Source: Bacteroidetes bacterium GWF2_40_14 (GTDB taxonomy: Bacteria > Bacteroidota > Bacteroidia > Bacteroidales > UBA932). From it: 62,166 nt of DNA. The notes under the pieces are model-generated. The model was given only the letters and a program-made list of their open reading frames with translations. It did not search any database and was not told the origin of the DNA. Made by a program: the position numbers and the translations under genes. Below, one piece after another: positions 7,188 through 16,218 of this stretch (position 1 is the first letter of the stretch; every line of letters begins with the position of its first letter). Where the stretch lies: NCBI GenBank assembly GCA_001769195.1, contig MEOK01000028.1, forward strand, positions 1-62,166, read 5' to 3'.

Positions 7188-8324
7188 TCAGATAAAAAGA
7201 TCTCTTATTATCCCGTCGGAGAGGAACAATTTCTCTGGCGGGATTTTTATTTTACCTTCTGCAAGAACAAGATTTCCGGATTTGAGAAGCGGGGCCGACA
7301 GTTTTTCAAACATGCTGAACATGCTTTCTCCAAACCTTTCTTTTATAAGCCCCGGATTGAGGCCGTCACACTTTCTTAGCGACAGCATCATTGTCTCATT
7401 GAACTTATCTTTTATGGTAAGCTTCTCCTGTTTTGAACAAGTTTTGCCCATTCCTGTCTGCAAAATGTACTGGTTGAGGTTTGAGCAGTTCCAGAAGCGG
7501 TTATCTCCGTCGAATGAGTGTGCCGCGGGCCCAAGTCCCAGATATGGGGTAAGGTTCCAGTAGCCACTATTGTGAATTGCCTCCTTGCCTGGCAGAGAGA
7601 AGTTGGACACCTCATATTGTGCATAACCTGCTTCGTCAAGGGTACGCTGCAGCAATTGATACTCTCTGTATGACATTTCGTCGGGAGTAGCTTTGTAACA
7701 ACCCTTTTCATAGAGAGTTCCCAGTTTTGACTTTGGCTCAATGCTCATTTGATATGACGATATGTGTTCGGGCCGCAGCTCCAGAATCTTCTTCAGGTTG
7801 GAATTCCACCTCTCCATAGTAAGTAACTCGAATCCGAAAATAAGATCGAGGCTTATATTGTCAAAACCGGCGGCCCTGGCATTATGAAATGCTTCAATGG
7901 CCTGTTTTGAGCAATGCCTTCTGTTCATCCATTTGAGATCTTCATCGGAGAAAGACTGTACCCCCATGCTTAGCCTGTTTATCCCACTCTTCTTTATAAC
8001 TGCAAGATAATCCGGAGTGACATCGTCGGGGTTTACCTCCATGGTAAACTCTTCGATATCCTTAAGCGAAATTTCAAAAAATTCACAAACAGTGCTGACA
8101 ATTTTAGACAATTGGGTTGCAGACAAAAGAGAAGGAGTTCCCCCTCCTATGTAAATTGTTGTTAAGGGGATTCCTTTGTCTCTGAAAAAATCTTTTTTTA
8201 GCTTAATCTCATTGAGTAATGCCTCCACATAACTCTCCATTCTGCCCGTTTGTTTGGTGGAGTAGAAATCGCAGTAGATACAGAACTGCGAACAAAAGGG
8301 GATATGAATATATAATCCTGCCAA
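7188..8324 (-). CDS. hemW: Radical SAM HemW-type haem chaperone / coproporphyrinogen oxidase-like protein
   Basis: A 378-residue cytosolic radical SAM protein. The cluster motif is C11-x3-C15-x2-C18 followed by DFYS, the pattern of HemW and not of true HemN, which has a longer N-terminal part and an extra cysteine. The GGGTPSLL segment is the SAM-binding GGGTP motif. HemW proteins bind haem and pass it to client respiratory proteins, which would suit the cytochrome b encoded next door; that link is inferred. It lies 15 bp downstream of a coiled-coil membrane protein gene, likely in one transcript. Confidence 0.9.
   Translation of the reverse strand: MAGLYIHIPFCSQFCIYCDFYSTKQTGRMESYVEALLNEIKLKKDFFRDKGIPLTTIYIGGGTPSLLSATQLSKIVSTVCEFFEISLKDIEEFTMEVNPDDVTPDYLAVIKKSGINRLSMGVQSFSDEDLKWMNRRHCSKQAIEAFHNARAAGFDNISLDLIFGFELLTMERWNSNLKKILELRPEHISSYQMSIEPKSKLGTLYEKGCYKATPDEMSYREYQLLQRTLDEAGYAQYEVSNFSLPGKEAIHNSGYWNLTPYLGLGPAAHSFDGDNRFWNCSNLNQYILQTGMGKTCSKQEKLTIKDKFNETMMLSLRKCDGLNPGLIKERFGESMFSMFEKLSAPLLKSGNLVLAEGKIKIPPEKLFLSDGIIRDLFI
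7210..7253 (+). terminator. Terminator for sdhC embedded in the hemW coding region
   Basis: The plus strand reads ATCCCG (7210-7215), a second inner pair AGAG/CTCT, then CGGGAT (7239-7244), followed by TTTTATTTT. This has the form of a rho-independent terminator for plus-strand transcription. It lies entirely within the last codons of hemW, which is read on the other strand, so the hemW 3' end appears to double as the sdhC terminator. Confidence 0.65.
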
Positions 8325-8339
8325 CAGACTGGTTGTAAA

Positions 8340-9206
8340 TTACCTCAACAACAGGTCGGAAGAACCAAGTTTTCCCTCTTCCGTAAAAACATCTACATTG
8401 TAGACTCCTTTTACAAATGGACGATTGTTTGTAAAGAATATGCACAGTTCCAGCTCACTACCCTGATAATCAACTTCTCTTACAGCCGAATAGATCATCT
8501 GTTCACCGGCTACTGTAAAAATCTGCTGTTGTGCACCGGTCATTAGAATTCCATCGGGTCCCTTCACCCTTATGTATACCCTCCTTGGCCCTTTTGCAGC
8601 CAACGTGTTCTCTACAAGATTAAGGCAAGTTTTAAGCTTAACTGTCCGGCTGCTTCTGTCGGTATCTTTGTTTGAACTTGTAATTGCCACAAGGCTTATT
8701 CCTCTGCCTTTTAGTATGGCACCTATCTGTACCTGTTTTGCATACTCGTCTGTGGTACTCTGAAGCTCTTTGTATTTCTGTTGCGTCTCTTTGACCTCGT
8801 CCCTTGCAACTGCAGCATCCTTTCGTAAAGAGATATTGAGTGTGTTAAGCGAATCTATCTGTACAATATAGCCCCTCATGATTGACCTGAGTGTCCCCAG
8901 CTCCTGTTCGTACTGGCGAAGGCGAGACCTGTTGGTTGCCTCTGTGCTTTTAACCCTCTCTATCAGCTGGTCCACCTTTTCTCGTTCCCTTGTAAGCTGA
9001 ACGTTGAGGCTGTCATTATTTGAAGAGAGCCCTTCATAGTCGGTCTTTAGTTGTACCATCTGACCTGTAAGCATATCTTTTTCCTCTGTAAGATTACCTA
9101 TCAGCTTGTTCCTGTCAATCCATATCCAGGCAAGAACTGCAGCAAGTGCAACTGCAACCACGGCCATTCCAATTACAAGGTTTCTTAATTGTTTCTCTTT
9201 TTCCAT
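8340..9206 (-). CDS. Membrane-anchored coiled-coil protein, conserved Bacteroidales hypothetical
   Basis: A 288-residue protein with one N-terminal membrane helix (about residues 9-30, AVVAVALAAVLAWIW), a long coiled coil (about 35-155, many Glu/Lys/Gln heptads) and a globular C-terminal beta-rich domain (about 165-288) that contains RVYIRVKGPDGILM. I chose ATG 9206; a TTG 27 bp upstream would add nine residues but is a poorer start. The orientation suggests a type II membrane protein with the C-domain in the periplasm. I do not recognise a named family, and its function is unknown. It precedes hemW. Confidence 0.8.
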   Translation of the reverse strand: MEKEKQLRNLVIGMAVVAVALAAVLAWIWIDRNKLIGNLTEEKDMLTGQMVQLKTDYEGLSSNNDSLNVQLTREREKVDQLIERVKSTEATNRSRLRQYEQELGTLRSIMRGYIVQIDSLNTLNISLRKDAAVARDEVKETQQKYKELQSTTDEYAKQVQIGAILKGRGISLVAITSSNKDTDRSSRTVKLKTCLNLVENTLAAKGPRRVYIRVKGPDGILMTGAQQQIFTVAGEQMIYSAVREVDYQGSELELCIFFTNNRPFVKGVYNVDVFTEEGKLGSSDLLLR

Positions 9207-9259
9207 AAGTCTGATAATTTTTGATAAAGGCAATATAGTGCAAAAATAGGAATTTTACT

Positions 9260-9267
9260 TAGCTTTG
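9260..9267 (+). promoter_or_regulatory. -7 box TAGCTTTG for the gene at 9287
   Basis: A TAnnTTTG match that ends 19 bp before ATG 9287. It decides the start: a GTG at 9269 in the same frame would lie at or ahead of the expected transcription start, so ATG 9287 is preferred. Confidence 0.55.
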
Positions 9268-9286
9268 TGTGCTAAATATATTTATC

Positions 9287-9769
9287 ATGAAGGATTTTGA
9301 CATAAAAAAGTATCTGATTAGAGTAGTTAAATATGCAATTTATTTGACTATAATCTTCTTCCTCCTTATAGCAATAATGTCTGTAACATCCAACCAGGGA
9401 CTTCATTACGAGAATTTCTTCCGTCCCGGAACCGGCAGTCAGCTGTTAATCTTCTTTGGCGTTATCTCTTTTGTTTATCCTTTCTTCGGATTTGTAAAGA
9501 AAAAAGTATACCTCAACCACAATTTCACTGAGGACAAGGAGAAGATCAAAGAGGTATTTCTCAACAGTCGTTACATAATGGTTTCTGAAGATGCCACCAC
9601 TATCACATTCAAACACAGCTCCAAATTCATACAGGCTTTGAGATTGTTTGAAGACTCCATTATTCTTGATTTTTCTGACAACCCTATAACGCTGGATGGG
9701 ATGAGGAAAGATGTTTACAGGCTTAGCCGTTCAATTGAATATGCAACAAGAGAAAACTTACCTGAGTAA
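9287..9769 (+). CDS. Small two-helix membrane protein of unknown function
   Basis: A 160-residue protein with two membrane helices (about 14-34, AIYLTIIFFLLIAIMSV, and about 50-66, LLIFFGVISFVYPFFGF). After these comes a cytoplasmic-looking beta-rich tail of about 90 residues containing YIMVSEDATTITFKH, which could be a small PH-like fold. No named family was recognised. It is divergent from the coiled-coil gene and its stop lies 2 bp from the stop of trmB, so the two genes converge with no space for a terminator. Confidence 0.75.
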   Translation: MKDFDIKKYLIRVVKYAIYLTIIFFLLIAIMSVTSNQGLHYENFFRPGTGSQLLIFFGVISFVYPFFGFVKKKVYLNHNFTEDKEKIKEVFLNSRYIMVSEDATTITFKHSSKFIQALRLFEDSIILDFSDNPITLDGMRKDVYRLSRSIEYATRENLPE

Positions 9770-9771
9770 TA

Positions 9772-10473
9772 TCAGAGACTATCCTTTTCAGGTTCAATAA
9801 GCTTGTTATAACTGCTGAGCTTAAATGTAAGGTATGTTATTGCGACTCCCATTGAGAGGTAGTTTTCCTCATAATGGGTTTTAATAGAGAGTAACTCGTC
9901 TGCTCTGCCACTTCCATAGATATCCTTGTTTTCCTCTGTGATTTCCAGATGGTTGAGTTTAGCCATTGCTACAGTGTAGTTATGCAAGTAGAGGCTATCT
10001 GTCTTAAGGTGTATTATACCGTCCGGTATTAAGAATTTCCTGTACCTCTCCAGAAAAAGGGTTCCCGTAAGTCTTTTATTGTCTCTGTTTATCTGTGGGT
10101 CAGCAAAAGTTATCCATATCTCCGACACCTCTCCGGGTCCAAAAAGCCACTCTATGAATTCTATACGGCACCTTACAAAAGCAACGTTGGGCAGAGATTC
10201 CTCTGTTGCACTCTTCGCTCCTCTCCACAATCTTGCCCCTTTTATATCTATCCCAATAAAGTTAATTTCGGGGTACTTCCTCCCCATCTCCACCGTATAC
10301 TCTCCTCTTCCGCAACCAAGCTCAAGAACAATCGGATTGTCATTCTTGAAAACATCTGAATGCCATCTTCCTTTAAGCATATAGTCTTTCCTGAACACAT
10401 CATCGAAATCTGGTTGAAAGAGACACTTGAAACTCTCATTTTCTGCAAATCTTTTTAGTTTGTCTTTACCCAT
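9772..10473 (-). CDS. trmB: tRNA (guanine-N7-)-methyltransferase
   Basis: A 233-residue SAM-dependent enzyme that methylates G46 in the variable loop of tRNAs. It shows the SAM-binding ELGCGRGEYT motif, the NFIGIDIKGARLWRGAK strand-helix typical of TrmB, and WITFADPQ as the family's FPDPW-like segment. It is the last gene of a compact minus-strand operon (TPR protein, U32, holB, ricT, gldH, trmB), with a 3 bp gap from gldH. Confidence 0.95.
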   Translation of the reverse strand: MGKDKLKRFAENESFKCLFQPDFDDVFRKDYMLKGRWHSDVFKNDNPIVLELGCGRGEYTVEMGRKYPEINFIGIDIKGARLWRGAKSATEESLPNVAFVRCRIEFIEWLFGPGEVSEIWITFADPQINRDNKRLTGTLFLERYRKFLIPDGIIHLKTDSLYLHNYTVAMAKLNHLEITEENKDIYGSGRADELLSIKTHYEENYLSMGVAITYLTFKLSSYNKLIEPEKDSL

Positions 10474-10476
10474 GTC

Positions 10477-10902
10477 CTATCTAACCATTATTGTTATTTG
10501 CAGGTCTCTTATTTTTTGCAACTTATCCATATTTGACAAATGTTTGACAGTAAACTCCCATTTCCCCCTTCGAGGAAATTTTACCTTGTCTCTGTATATC
10601 CATCTCAAATCTCTCCACACACCGCTTCTGACCTCCTGTACATAAGTATATTTAACATTTTTCGCAATGGGAAACGATATTGTGTCCCTGAACTTCTCTC
10701 CTACAGGTGACGATATGGTAAGGACCATGGGAATCGAGTCCTCATCAAAGTGTTCCGGTAATCTGATGTTAAAGTGTATACTATATTCCGACAACGTGTC
10801 GGTAATCTCAACAGGAAAATTTGAGTAAAAACTGTTCTCCTTTGCACAAGAGAACAAGAGAAACACTGAAACTAAAAGTAAAATGCTATTTTTGATTGTC
10901 AT
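10477..10902 (-). CDS. gldH: Gliding-motility lipoprotein GldH
   Basis: A 142-residue lipoprotein when started at ATG 10902 (signal ILLLVSVFLLFSC, lipid-modified Cys near residue 18). The longer open frame upstream overlaps ricT and has no signal-like sequence. The sequence pattern (WRDLRWIYRDKVKFPRRGKWEFTV in two runs) and the position immediately after ricT match GldH of Bacteroidota, where it is linked to gliding and type IX secretion; many non-gliding Bacteroidales keep it. The start lies inside the 3' end of ricT (17 bp overlap). Confidence 0.8.
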   Translation of the reverse strand: MTIKNSILLLVSVFLLFSCAKENSFYSNFPVEITDTLSEYSIHFNIRLPEHFDEDSIPMVLTISSPVGEKFRDTISFPIAKNVKYTYVQEVRSGVWRDLRWIYRDKVKFPRRGKWEFTVKHLSNMDKLQKIRDLQITIMVR

Positions 10903-12040
10903 GGCCCCCTCTTGGAGATTTTTTGTGCCTTTTTCTGTTTTGCGGGGCAGATCTTGATGTTTCATCAAATCTTGATATGCTTCCTTCTCCAACTGCACTC
11001 TTGTATTCTGCCACCTTCTCTTCGGCAGGGTTCAGGTTTGCTACCTTCACTCCTCTTTTGTTAAGTTTTATAACCTCCTTAACTCTCTCTGCTGTAAGCG
11101 GAAACATATTAGCCATACTGTTCTGTTCGTATGAGAACCACATCACACCTTTAAGAGTGTCTGTTTTGACAAGATATGCAAAACCATCTTCTGTTTCCAG
11201 TGGTGCCCTCACAAACGGGATGTTCGCATGAGCATCAATATACACTGCTGCTTCGTAATTAATACAACATTTCAGTTTGCTGCATTGTCCGGCTAGTTTC
11301 TGTGGGTTAAGTGAAAGATCCTGACTCCTGGCAGCTTGTGTGGTAATTGATTGAAAATCCGACATATACCTTGCACAACACAGCTCCTGTCCACAGACTC
11401 CTATTCCTCCTATAAGACCAGCCTCCTGTCTTGCACCAATCTGACGCATCTCTATGCGAATCTTGAACTCATCTGCAAAAAGCCTTATTAGTTGCCTGAA
11501 GTCCACTCGCTCGTCGGCAATATAATAGAATATTGCCTTTGTTCCATCGCCCTGAAATTCCACATCACCTATTTTCATGTTCAGGTTTAGAGAAGCAGCA
11601 ATTTGTCTTGAGCGGATCATTGTTTTGTGCTCTTTTGCGATTGCCTCCTGCCATCTCTCAATGTCAAGTGTTTTTGCTTTTCTGTATATCTTTTTGAATT
11701 CAAACGTTTTAATGTCTACGTTATTCCTCCTGAGCTGATGTAGTATAACAGGACCGGCCAAGGTTATGATTCCCACGTCGTGTCCGTTAGAGGCCTCTAC
11801 TGTTACGATATCTCCGACAGCAAGCGATTGCCCAGAAGTATTAAGAAAACAGGATTTGCGCGTATTCTTGAACCTTACTTCAAAAAGTTCTTTTGTAATC
11901 TCTTCAGGGATACCTTCCAGCCAGTCGAAAACACTTAGCTTACAACAGCCTGTCTTGAAGTTTATCCGCAATTCTCCCTCGTTTGTCCGTTCAGTAGAAC
12001 AGCCCCGGGAACAGTCATATATTATATTTTGTTTATCCAT
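10886..12040 (-). CDS. ricT: PSP1/RicT family protein
   Basis: A 384-residue cytosolic protein with a central PSP1 domain. It contains the cysteine cluster VCGQELCCARYMSDF and CSKLKCCINYE (about residues 212-265), which in Bacillus RicT helps bind a 4Fe-4S cluster in the Ric complex that affects RNA processing. The Bacteroidota form has extra N- and C-terminal regions; the C-terminus here is basic and Ser-rich. Adjacent holB (6 bp upstream) and gldH (overlap) form an order I know from other Bacteroidota. Confidence 0.9.
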   Translation of the reverse strand: MDKQNIIYDCSRGCSTERTNEGELRINFKTGCCKLSVFDWLEGIPEEITKELFEVRFKNTRKSCFLNTSGQSLAVGDIVTVEASNGHDVGIITLAGPVILHQLRRNNVDIKTFEFKKIYRKAKTLDIERWQEAIAKEHKTMIRSRQIAASLNLNMKIGDVEFQGDGTKAIFYYIADERVDFRQLIRLFADEFKIRIEMRQIGARQEAGLIGGIGVCGQELCCARYMSDFQSITTQAARSQDLSLNPQKLAGQCSKLKCCINYEAAVYIDAHANIPFVRAPLETEDGFAYLVKTDTLKGVMWFSYEQNSMANMFPLTAERVKEVIKLNKRGVKVANLNPAEEKVAEYKSAVGEGSISRFDETSRSAPQNRKRHKKSPRGGHDNQK

Positions 12041-12046
12041 AATTTT

Positions 12047-13174
12047 TCACAAAGATAGAAAAAAGCGATTACTAAGGTCTGAGAAAATATATTTGGAATT
12101 TACATTCCGGTCGATGTCTGCAAGTGCTCCGTTTATTGCATCGTAACCTCTTGAGTAAAAGGATGGTTTTATTTTTTTTGCCCACATAGATACTACATCT
12201 CTCTGTGAGTCGGGAGTATTAGATATCTCCTCAATTCCCATGCTCATGATATATACTCTTCTTATGAACTCCAGAGCATAAAAGCAAAATTGCTTCTGCC
12301 TCTCTCTTCCGGAAATTGCCAGATCTTCCCAGACAGATATGACATTTACCATATCCTTGGTTACACACCCCTCTAAAAGTCTAAGAAAAAGCTCCTGACT
12401 GCTGCTAACCTCTATTGATTCGTTTATTATCTCTCTTGCCTTGCTTATACTTCCACCTGCAATCTTTGCCCAGAATATTCCATCTGCAGGAGTTATCGAG
12501 AACTCTTGCGACAGATTGTTTCCAAGCTCTTCAATTTCCAGGGGAGTGACTCTTATAATCTGGCATCTCGATATAATTGTAGGTAAAATCTTTTCGGGTG
12601 ACTTGCTTACCAGAAATATATATGTACCGGCGGGCGGCTCTTCAATAAGTTTGAGCAGTTTGTTGGCAGCTTCATGATTCATCCTCTCCGGCAGCCACAC
12701 AATCATATACTTGTCGCCCCCTTCGAAAGACCTCAGGCTGAGTTTTCTGAGTATAAGGGTTGCCTCATTCACGCCTATGAGTCCAAGCTTGTTCTCAACT
12801 CCAATTTCTTCGTACCAATCTTGTTCTGTAAGGTTGGGGTTTTCTATGACTGATGTTCTCCATACATCAATAAAGTGGTCACTCACCGGTTTTTTGTCTG
12901 ATGTTATCTTTTTGGTGTTGCTTACCGGCATGGCAAAATGAAGGTCAGGATGTATAAGTTTCTGAAACTTATTGCAGGTGGGGCAGGTTCCGCATGAGTC
13001 TTGTCCGTCTCTGTTGGGACAGGAGTTGTATTGTGCAAAAGCTATTGCAAGCGGGAGCGCTCCATATCCCTGATCTTCACAAAACATAATTGCGTGGCTC
13101 ACCCTTCCCTCGGCGGATAGATTTATGAGCTGTGATTTAAGTTTATGCTGACCAATTATTGCAGAAAATTTCAT
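12047..13174 (-). CDS. holB: DNA polymerase III clamp-loader delta'-type subunit
   Basis: A 375-residue AAA+ clamp-loader subunit. It has a zinc site (Cys52, Cys61, Cys64, Cys67 in CGTCPTC), a degenerate P-loop (CEDQGYGALPLA, lacking the GKT of an active ATPase) and the sensor/arginine segment LPTIISRCQIIR with the SRC motif. This combination marks delta' and separates it from DnaX. It lies between the U32 gene (17 bp away) and ricT. Confidence 0.92.
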   Translation of the reverse strand: MKFSAIIGQHKLKSQLINLSAEGRVSHAIMFCEDQGYGALPLAIAFAQYNSCPNRDGQDSCGTCPTCNKFQKLIHPDLHFAMPVSNTKKITSDKKPVSDHFIDVWRTSVIENPNLTEQDWYEEIGVENKLGLIGVNEATLILRKLSLRSFEGGDKYMIVWLPERMNHEAANKLLKLIEEPPAGTYIFLVSKSPEKILPTIISRCQIIRVTPLEIEELGNNLSQEFSITPADGIFWAKIAGGSISKAREIINESIEVSSSQELFLRLLEGCVTKDMVNVISVWEDLAISGRERQKQFCFYALEFIRRVYIMSMGIEEISNTPDSQRDVVSMWAKKIKPSFYSRGYDAINGALADIDRNVNSKYIFSDLSNRFFLSL

Positions 13175-13191
13175 TACTTATTACTCCAATT

Positions 13192-15054
13192 TTAACCAAA
13201 GATAACCATTTCACAGTTTTTACAATCAAAACCAAGACGATATCTTTTCCCATTGTTTTCCAGAAACAGGGGCTCGTTCATGTGCTTTACAGTTCCTTCT
13301 TTGGGACAAATTCCCATTTCAAACTTAATGCAATATTTGCATCTCATAAGTTCCGCTTCTGAAGGAGGCGATAATTCGAAAGCATCACTTACGCTCTCTG
13401 CTCCTAAATCCATATATAACTCCCTGGCAAGAATATTCGATATATTTGCCCTATAGTCAAACCTTTCTTTATCGAGCATTTTATTTTCAGTCCCTTTTAG
13501 CCCCATACCATTTTCAAAAACCTTCTCTCTCTCAGACTTAAGTTCCATCCTCCTCTTCTCTCGCTCTGTGTTCAACTTTTCTGCAAGTGCCCTTCTTGCT
13601 TCGTTAAGAGAAGAAACAGGAAAAAACAGGGTTTTGTCAGACTCTATGTCTGTAACAGCAAATTTATATATGTCCGAGGTTTTGTTCAGTTGGTTTATAA
13701 TGTTTTGTCTGGCAAGTTCTTCGTTTTTTGCAACTTCAAAATTTCCTTCAATTATGTATTCTGAATGGCAATCATCTTCGCTTTGAGCAATCACAACAGT
13801 TCCCTCTTCTTTGGAGATAAGTTTCATATCGACTCCAATTAGTCTTTTAGGCATATTTTGCTCCAGCTCCTTTTCAAAGACATGATTGAAATTTCTGTAA
13901 ATCTGAGAACCACCAGACACCGCAAGTGGCTCGTTTGCAGACACTATATTGTCATTAACGCTGCTTACCCTCACTCCTGCCACTTTTCCTTTTGAATTGA
14001 TAAAACAGAGTCCGTCTCCATTTTGTATTTTAATGTCGGAATTGTACATGAATGTCAGATTCCCGTTTTTCGCTTCAATTATTTTCCCGACCCTCCCAAT
14101 ATACTCTCCTACCGACCTTGCAATCTCTCCACTCTGCCAGTTGCCCCTTTTCCCAGATATGAAAAGATCTGTATACCCCCTGTTGAAAGTCATCTCCGTT
14201 CTTGGGGTGAATCCTCCGTACAACTTTCCACCGGAAGATCTCTTATAACCATCTTCTGATGATATAAACCTGTCAATAACTGTCCTGTAATATTTTACTA
14301 CGTTCTTGATGTAGGATATGTTCTTCAGTCTCCCTTCTATCTTGAATGATGATATTCCGGCTTTAGCCAATTCCTCTATATGGTCACCCATATTCAGATC
14401 CTTAAGCGACAACAGTGCCTTATCTCTTACAAGGACATTCCCCGAATTGTCCACAAGGTTATAAAGTGAACGGCACGCCTGAACACACACCCCTCTGTTT
14501 GCGCTTCTCCCTGCAACCTTTGTGCTCAAATAACATTGTCCGCTGTATGAAACACATAGCGCACCATGAATAAAAGACTCCAGTTCAATTGAGGTACATG
14601 CTCTTATCTCCTCAATCTGAGTTAATGACAACTCTCTGGCAAGTATCAGCCGCTTAAATCCGAGAGATTCAAGAAACATCGCCTGTTTTGCTGTTCGAAT
14701 GTTTGTCTGGGTAGATGCAAAAAGGGGGATTGGAGGCAAACCCGCCTTTAGAAGTCCCATATCCTGAATAATAAGGGCATCGCAACCTGCTTCGTAAGCC
14801 TGTCTCGATAGTCTTACGGCCTCTTCAAGCTCATTTTGAAAAAGGATTGTATTGAGGGTCATGTAAACCTTTGCACCAAACCTGTGAGCATAAGTCGCCA
14901 GGGTCTCAATCTCTGAGATCGGGTTACCGGCTGCCTCTCTTGCTCCAAAAGACGGTCCTGCAATATAGAGAGCATCGGCACCGCAATTTATAGCTGCAGT
15001 GCCGATGTCCCTGTTTTTTGCCGGTGCTAAAAGTTCTAATTCTCTTATTTGCAC
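13192..15054 (-). CDS. U32 family peptidase-like RNA hydroxylase (RlhA/TrhP family)
   Basis: A 620-residue protein of the U32 'collagenase-like peptidase' family, whose characterised members (E. coli RlhA, TrhP) hydroxylate rRNA or tRNA pyrimidines. The signature ESFIHGALC spans residues 159-167, and Cys167, Cys174, Cys190 and Cys194 fit the conserved cysteine set. At 620 aa it is closer in length to RlhA (about 650 aa) than TrhP (about 450 aa). The start is GTG 15054; it overlaps the end of the upstream TPR gene by 10 bp, so the genes are coupled. Substrate assignment is inferred from length only. Confidence 0.85.
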   Translation of the reverse strand: MQIRELELLAPAKNRDIGTAAINCGADALYIAGPSFGAREAAGNPISEIETLATYAHRFGAKVYMTLNTILFQNELEEAVRLSRQAYEAGCDALIIQDMGLLKAGLPPIPLFASTQTNIRTAKQAMFLESLGFKRLILARELSLTQIEEIRACTSIELESFIHGALCVSYSGQCYLSTKVAGRSANRGVCVQACRSLYNLVDNSGNVLVRDKALLSLKDLNMGDHIEELAKAGISSFKIEGRLKNISYIKNVVKYYRTVIDRFISSEDGYKRSSGGKLYGGFTPRTEMTFNRGYTDLFISGKRGNWQSGEIARSVGEYIGRVGKIIEAKNGNLTFMYNSDIKIQNGDGLCFINSKGKVAGVRVSSVNDNIVSANEPLAVSGGSQIYRNFNHVFEKELEQNMPKRLIGVDMKLISKEEGTVVIAQSEDDCHSEYIIEGNFEVAKNEELARQNIINQLNKTSDIYKFAVTDIESDKTLFFPVSSLNEARRALAEKLNTEREKRRMELKSEREKVFENGMGLKGTENKMLDKERFDYRANISNILARELYMDLGAESVSDAFELSPPSEAELMRCKYCIKFEMGICPKEGTVKHMNEPLFLENNGKRYRLGFDCKNCEMVIFG

Positions 15055-15995
15055 TTAAGTTCGGTTTTCACCTTATATTCTGCAATTGCCTTGTATGTAG
15101 GATCTGACAAAAGTTGCTTGTAATATCCGCATGCCTTGCCGGGATTCTTTTTGCCTTCGAAAGCCACAGCAAGATTGTAAATTGTACTGTTCTTGTCTTT
15201 GGCATTTGGATCTTCTGCAAGATAGCTCTCCAGAGCAGCAATTGCTTCGTCAAATTTCTTTAGTTGCACGCCTGAAAGACCAATCAGTTTGTTTGCCTGT
15301 CCAGATTCTGCATACTGATTTGATTTCTTGGCGTTCTCATAAACTACCGCCCAGTTCTTTGTTTTGGTAGCAGCGGCAGACCTCTTAAGGTAGACAACAG
15401 ACAATTGTTTGCTTGCATCTTCTTTATCGCCCAGTTGAATTGCCTTTTCAAAAGCTGCAATTGCACCCTCTTCGTTGTTGAGACGAGCTTCACACATACC
15501 TATCCTAAGATATGCAGTTGCATTTTCCGGGTCTCGCGCAATAAGCTTTTTGTAAACTGTTATAGCTTCAGCAAATTTACCCTCGTTAAGGCATGATGTG
15601 GCGTCTGCCATAAGAATCTGAGGAATAAGATCTGTTGCCTCTTTTTCTACATCAGCCATTGAGTTTGCCTTTGCTGTCTCAACAGCTTTTTTAATCTGTA
15701 TCAATGCGTTGTCAATATCTTTGCTGTTTGCTAGTTCTTTACCGTATCTAAGATAGATCTTAGGAAGTATGTCTTTGCACTCCTTAGAAAGTGTAGCTCC
15801 CTCTTCTCCCAGTGTTTCAAGCATTTTAAGCGCTTTATTAAAGGAATCGATTGCTCCCGGATAGTTGTTTGTATTAAGCGCTGCGGCACCGGCATTATAG
15901 AGTTCTGTAGCAGCAGCTAGATCTTGTCCATATACCGATCCGAAAGAGAATAGGGATAGCATACAAATAGCTAAAAATGTCTTGAGATGTTTCAT
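15045..15995 (-). CDS. Exported tetratricopeptide-repeat protein
   Basis: A 316-residue protein with a signal peptide (start MKHLKTFLAICMLSLFSFGSVYGQ) followed by several TPR units, for example YNAGAAALNTNNYPGAIDSFNKAL and the unit around ATAYLRIGMCEARLNNEEGA. It is predicted to be periplasmic or outer-membrane associated and to hold proteins together; partners are unknown. I chose ATG 15995; the frame is open 84 bp further upstream, but that stretch lies upstream of or across the promoter. It heads the six-gene operon that runs to trmB. Confidence 0.85.
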   Translation of the reverse strand: MKHLKTFLAICMLSLFSFGSVYGQDLAAATELYNAGAAALNTNNYPGAIDSFNKALKMLETLGEEGATLSKECKDILPKIYLRYGKELANSKDIDNALIQIKKAVETAKANSMADVEKEATDLIPQILMADATSCLNEGKFAEAITVYKKLIARDPENATAYLRIGMCEARLNNEEGAIAAFEKAIQLGDKEDASKQLSVVYLKRSAAATKTKNWAVVYENAKKSNQYAESGQANKLIGLSGVQLKKFDEAIAALESYLAEDPNAKDKNSTIYNLAVAFEGKKNPGKACGYYKQLLSDPTYKAIAEYKVKTELKCK

Positions 15996-16048
15996 TGGAA
16001 TAATTTTTGTTATAAAAATTGGGTAATTATATTTTCTTATGGTAAATG

Positions 16049-16080
16049 CAAATTTAATAAAAAGCAAAACACAAAACAAA
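16049..16080 (-). promoter_or_regulatory. Promoter of the TPR-U32-holB-ricT-gldH-trmB operon
   Basis: Minus strand: TTTG (16077-16080), a 20-bp spacer, then TAAATTTG (16049-16056), a good -33/-7 Bacteroidota promoter with a leader of roughly 50 nt before ATG 15995. Confidence 0.6.
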
Positions 16081-16148
16081 AATCTAGTAATTGTTCCTGA
16101 TTTTTATGGATTGAATATATCGTAACTCATGTGTTGAGAATTAATTAT

Positions 16149-16156
16149 TAACTTTG
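16149..16156 (+). promoter_or_regulatory. -7 box TAACTTTG for the M16 peptidase gene
   Basis: A perfect TAnnTTTG match 62 bp upstream of ATG 16219. The 223 bp between 15995 and 16219 holds this and the divergent operon promoter; the rest is A+T-rich with no gene. Confidence 0.55.
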
Positions 16157-16218
16157 ACCGTTTTCTAAAATATTAAAAGCATATTATTCATTTTTTTAAA
16201 TTATTTCAATCAACTAGT

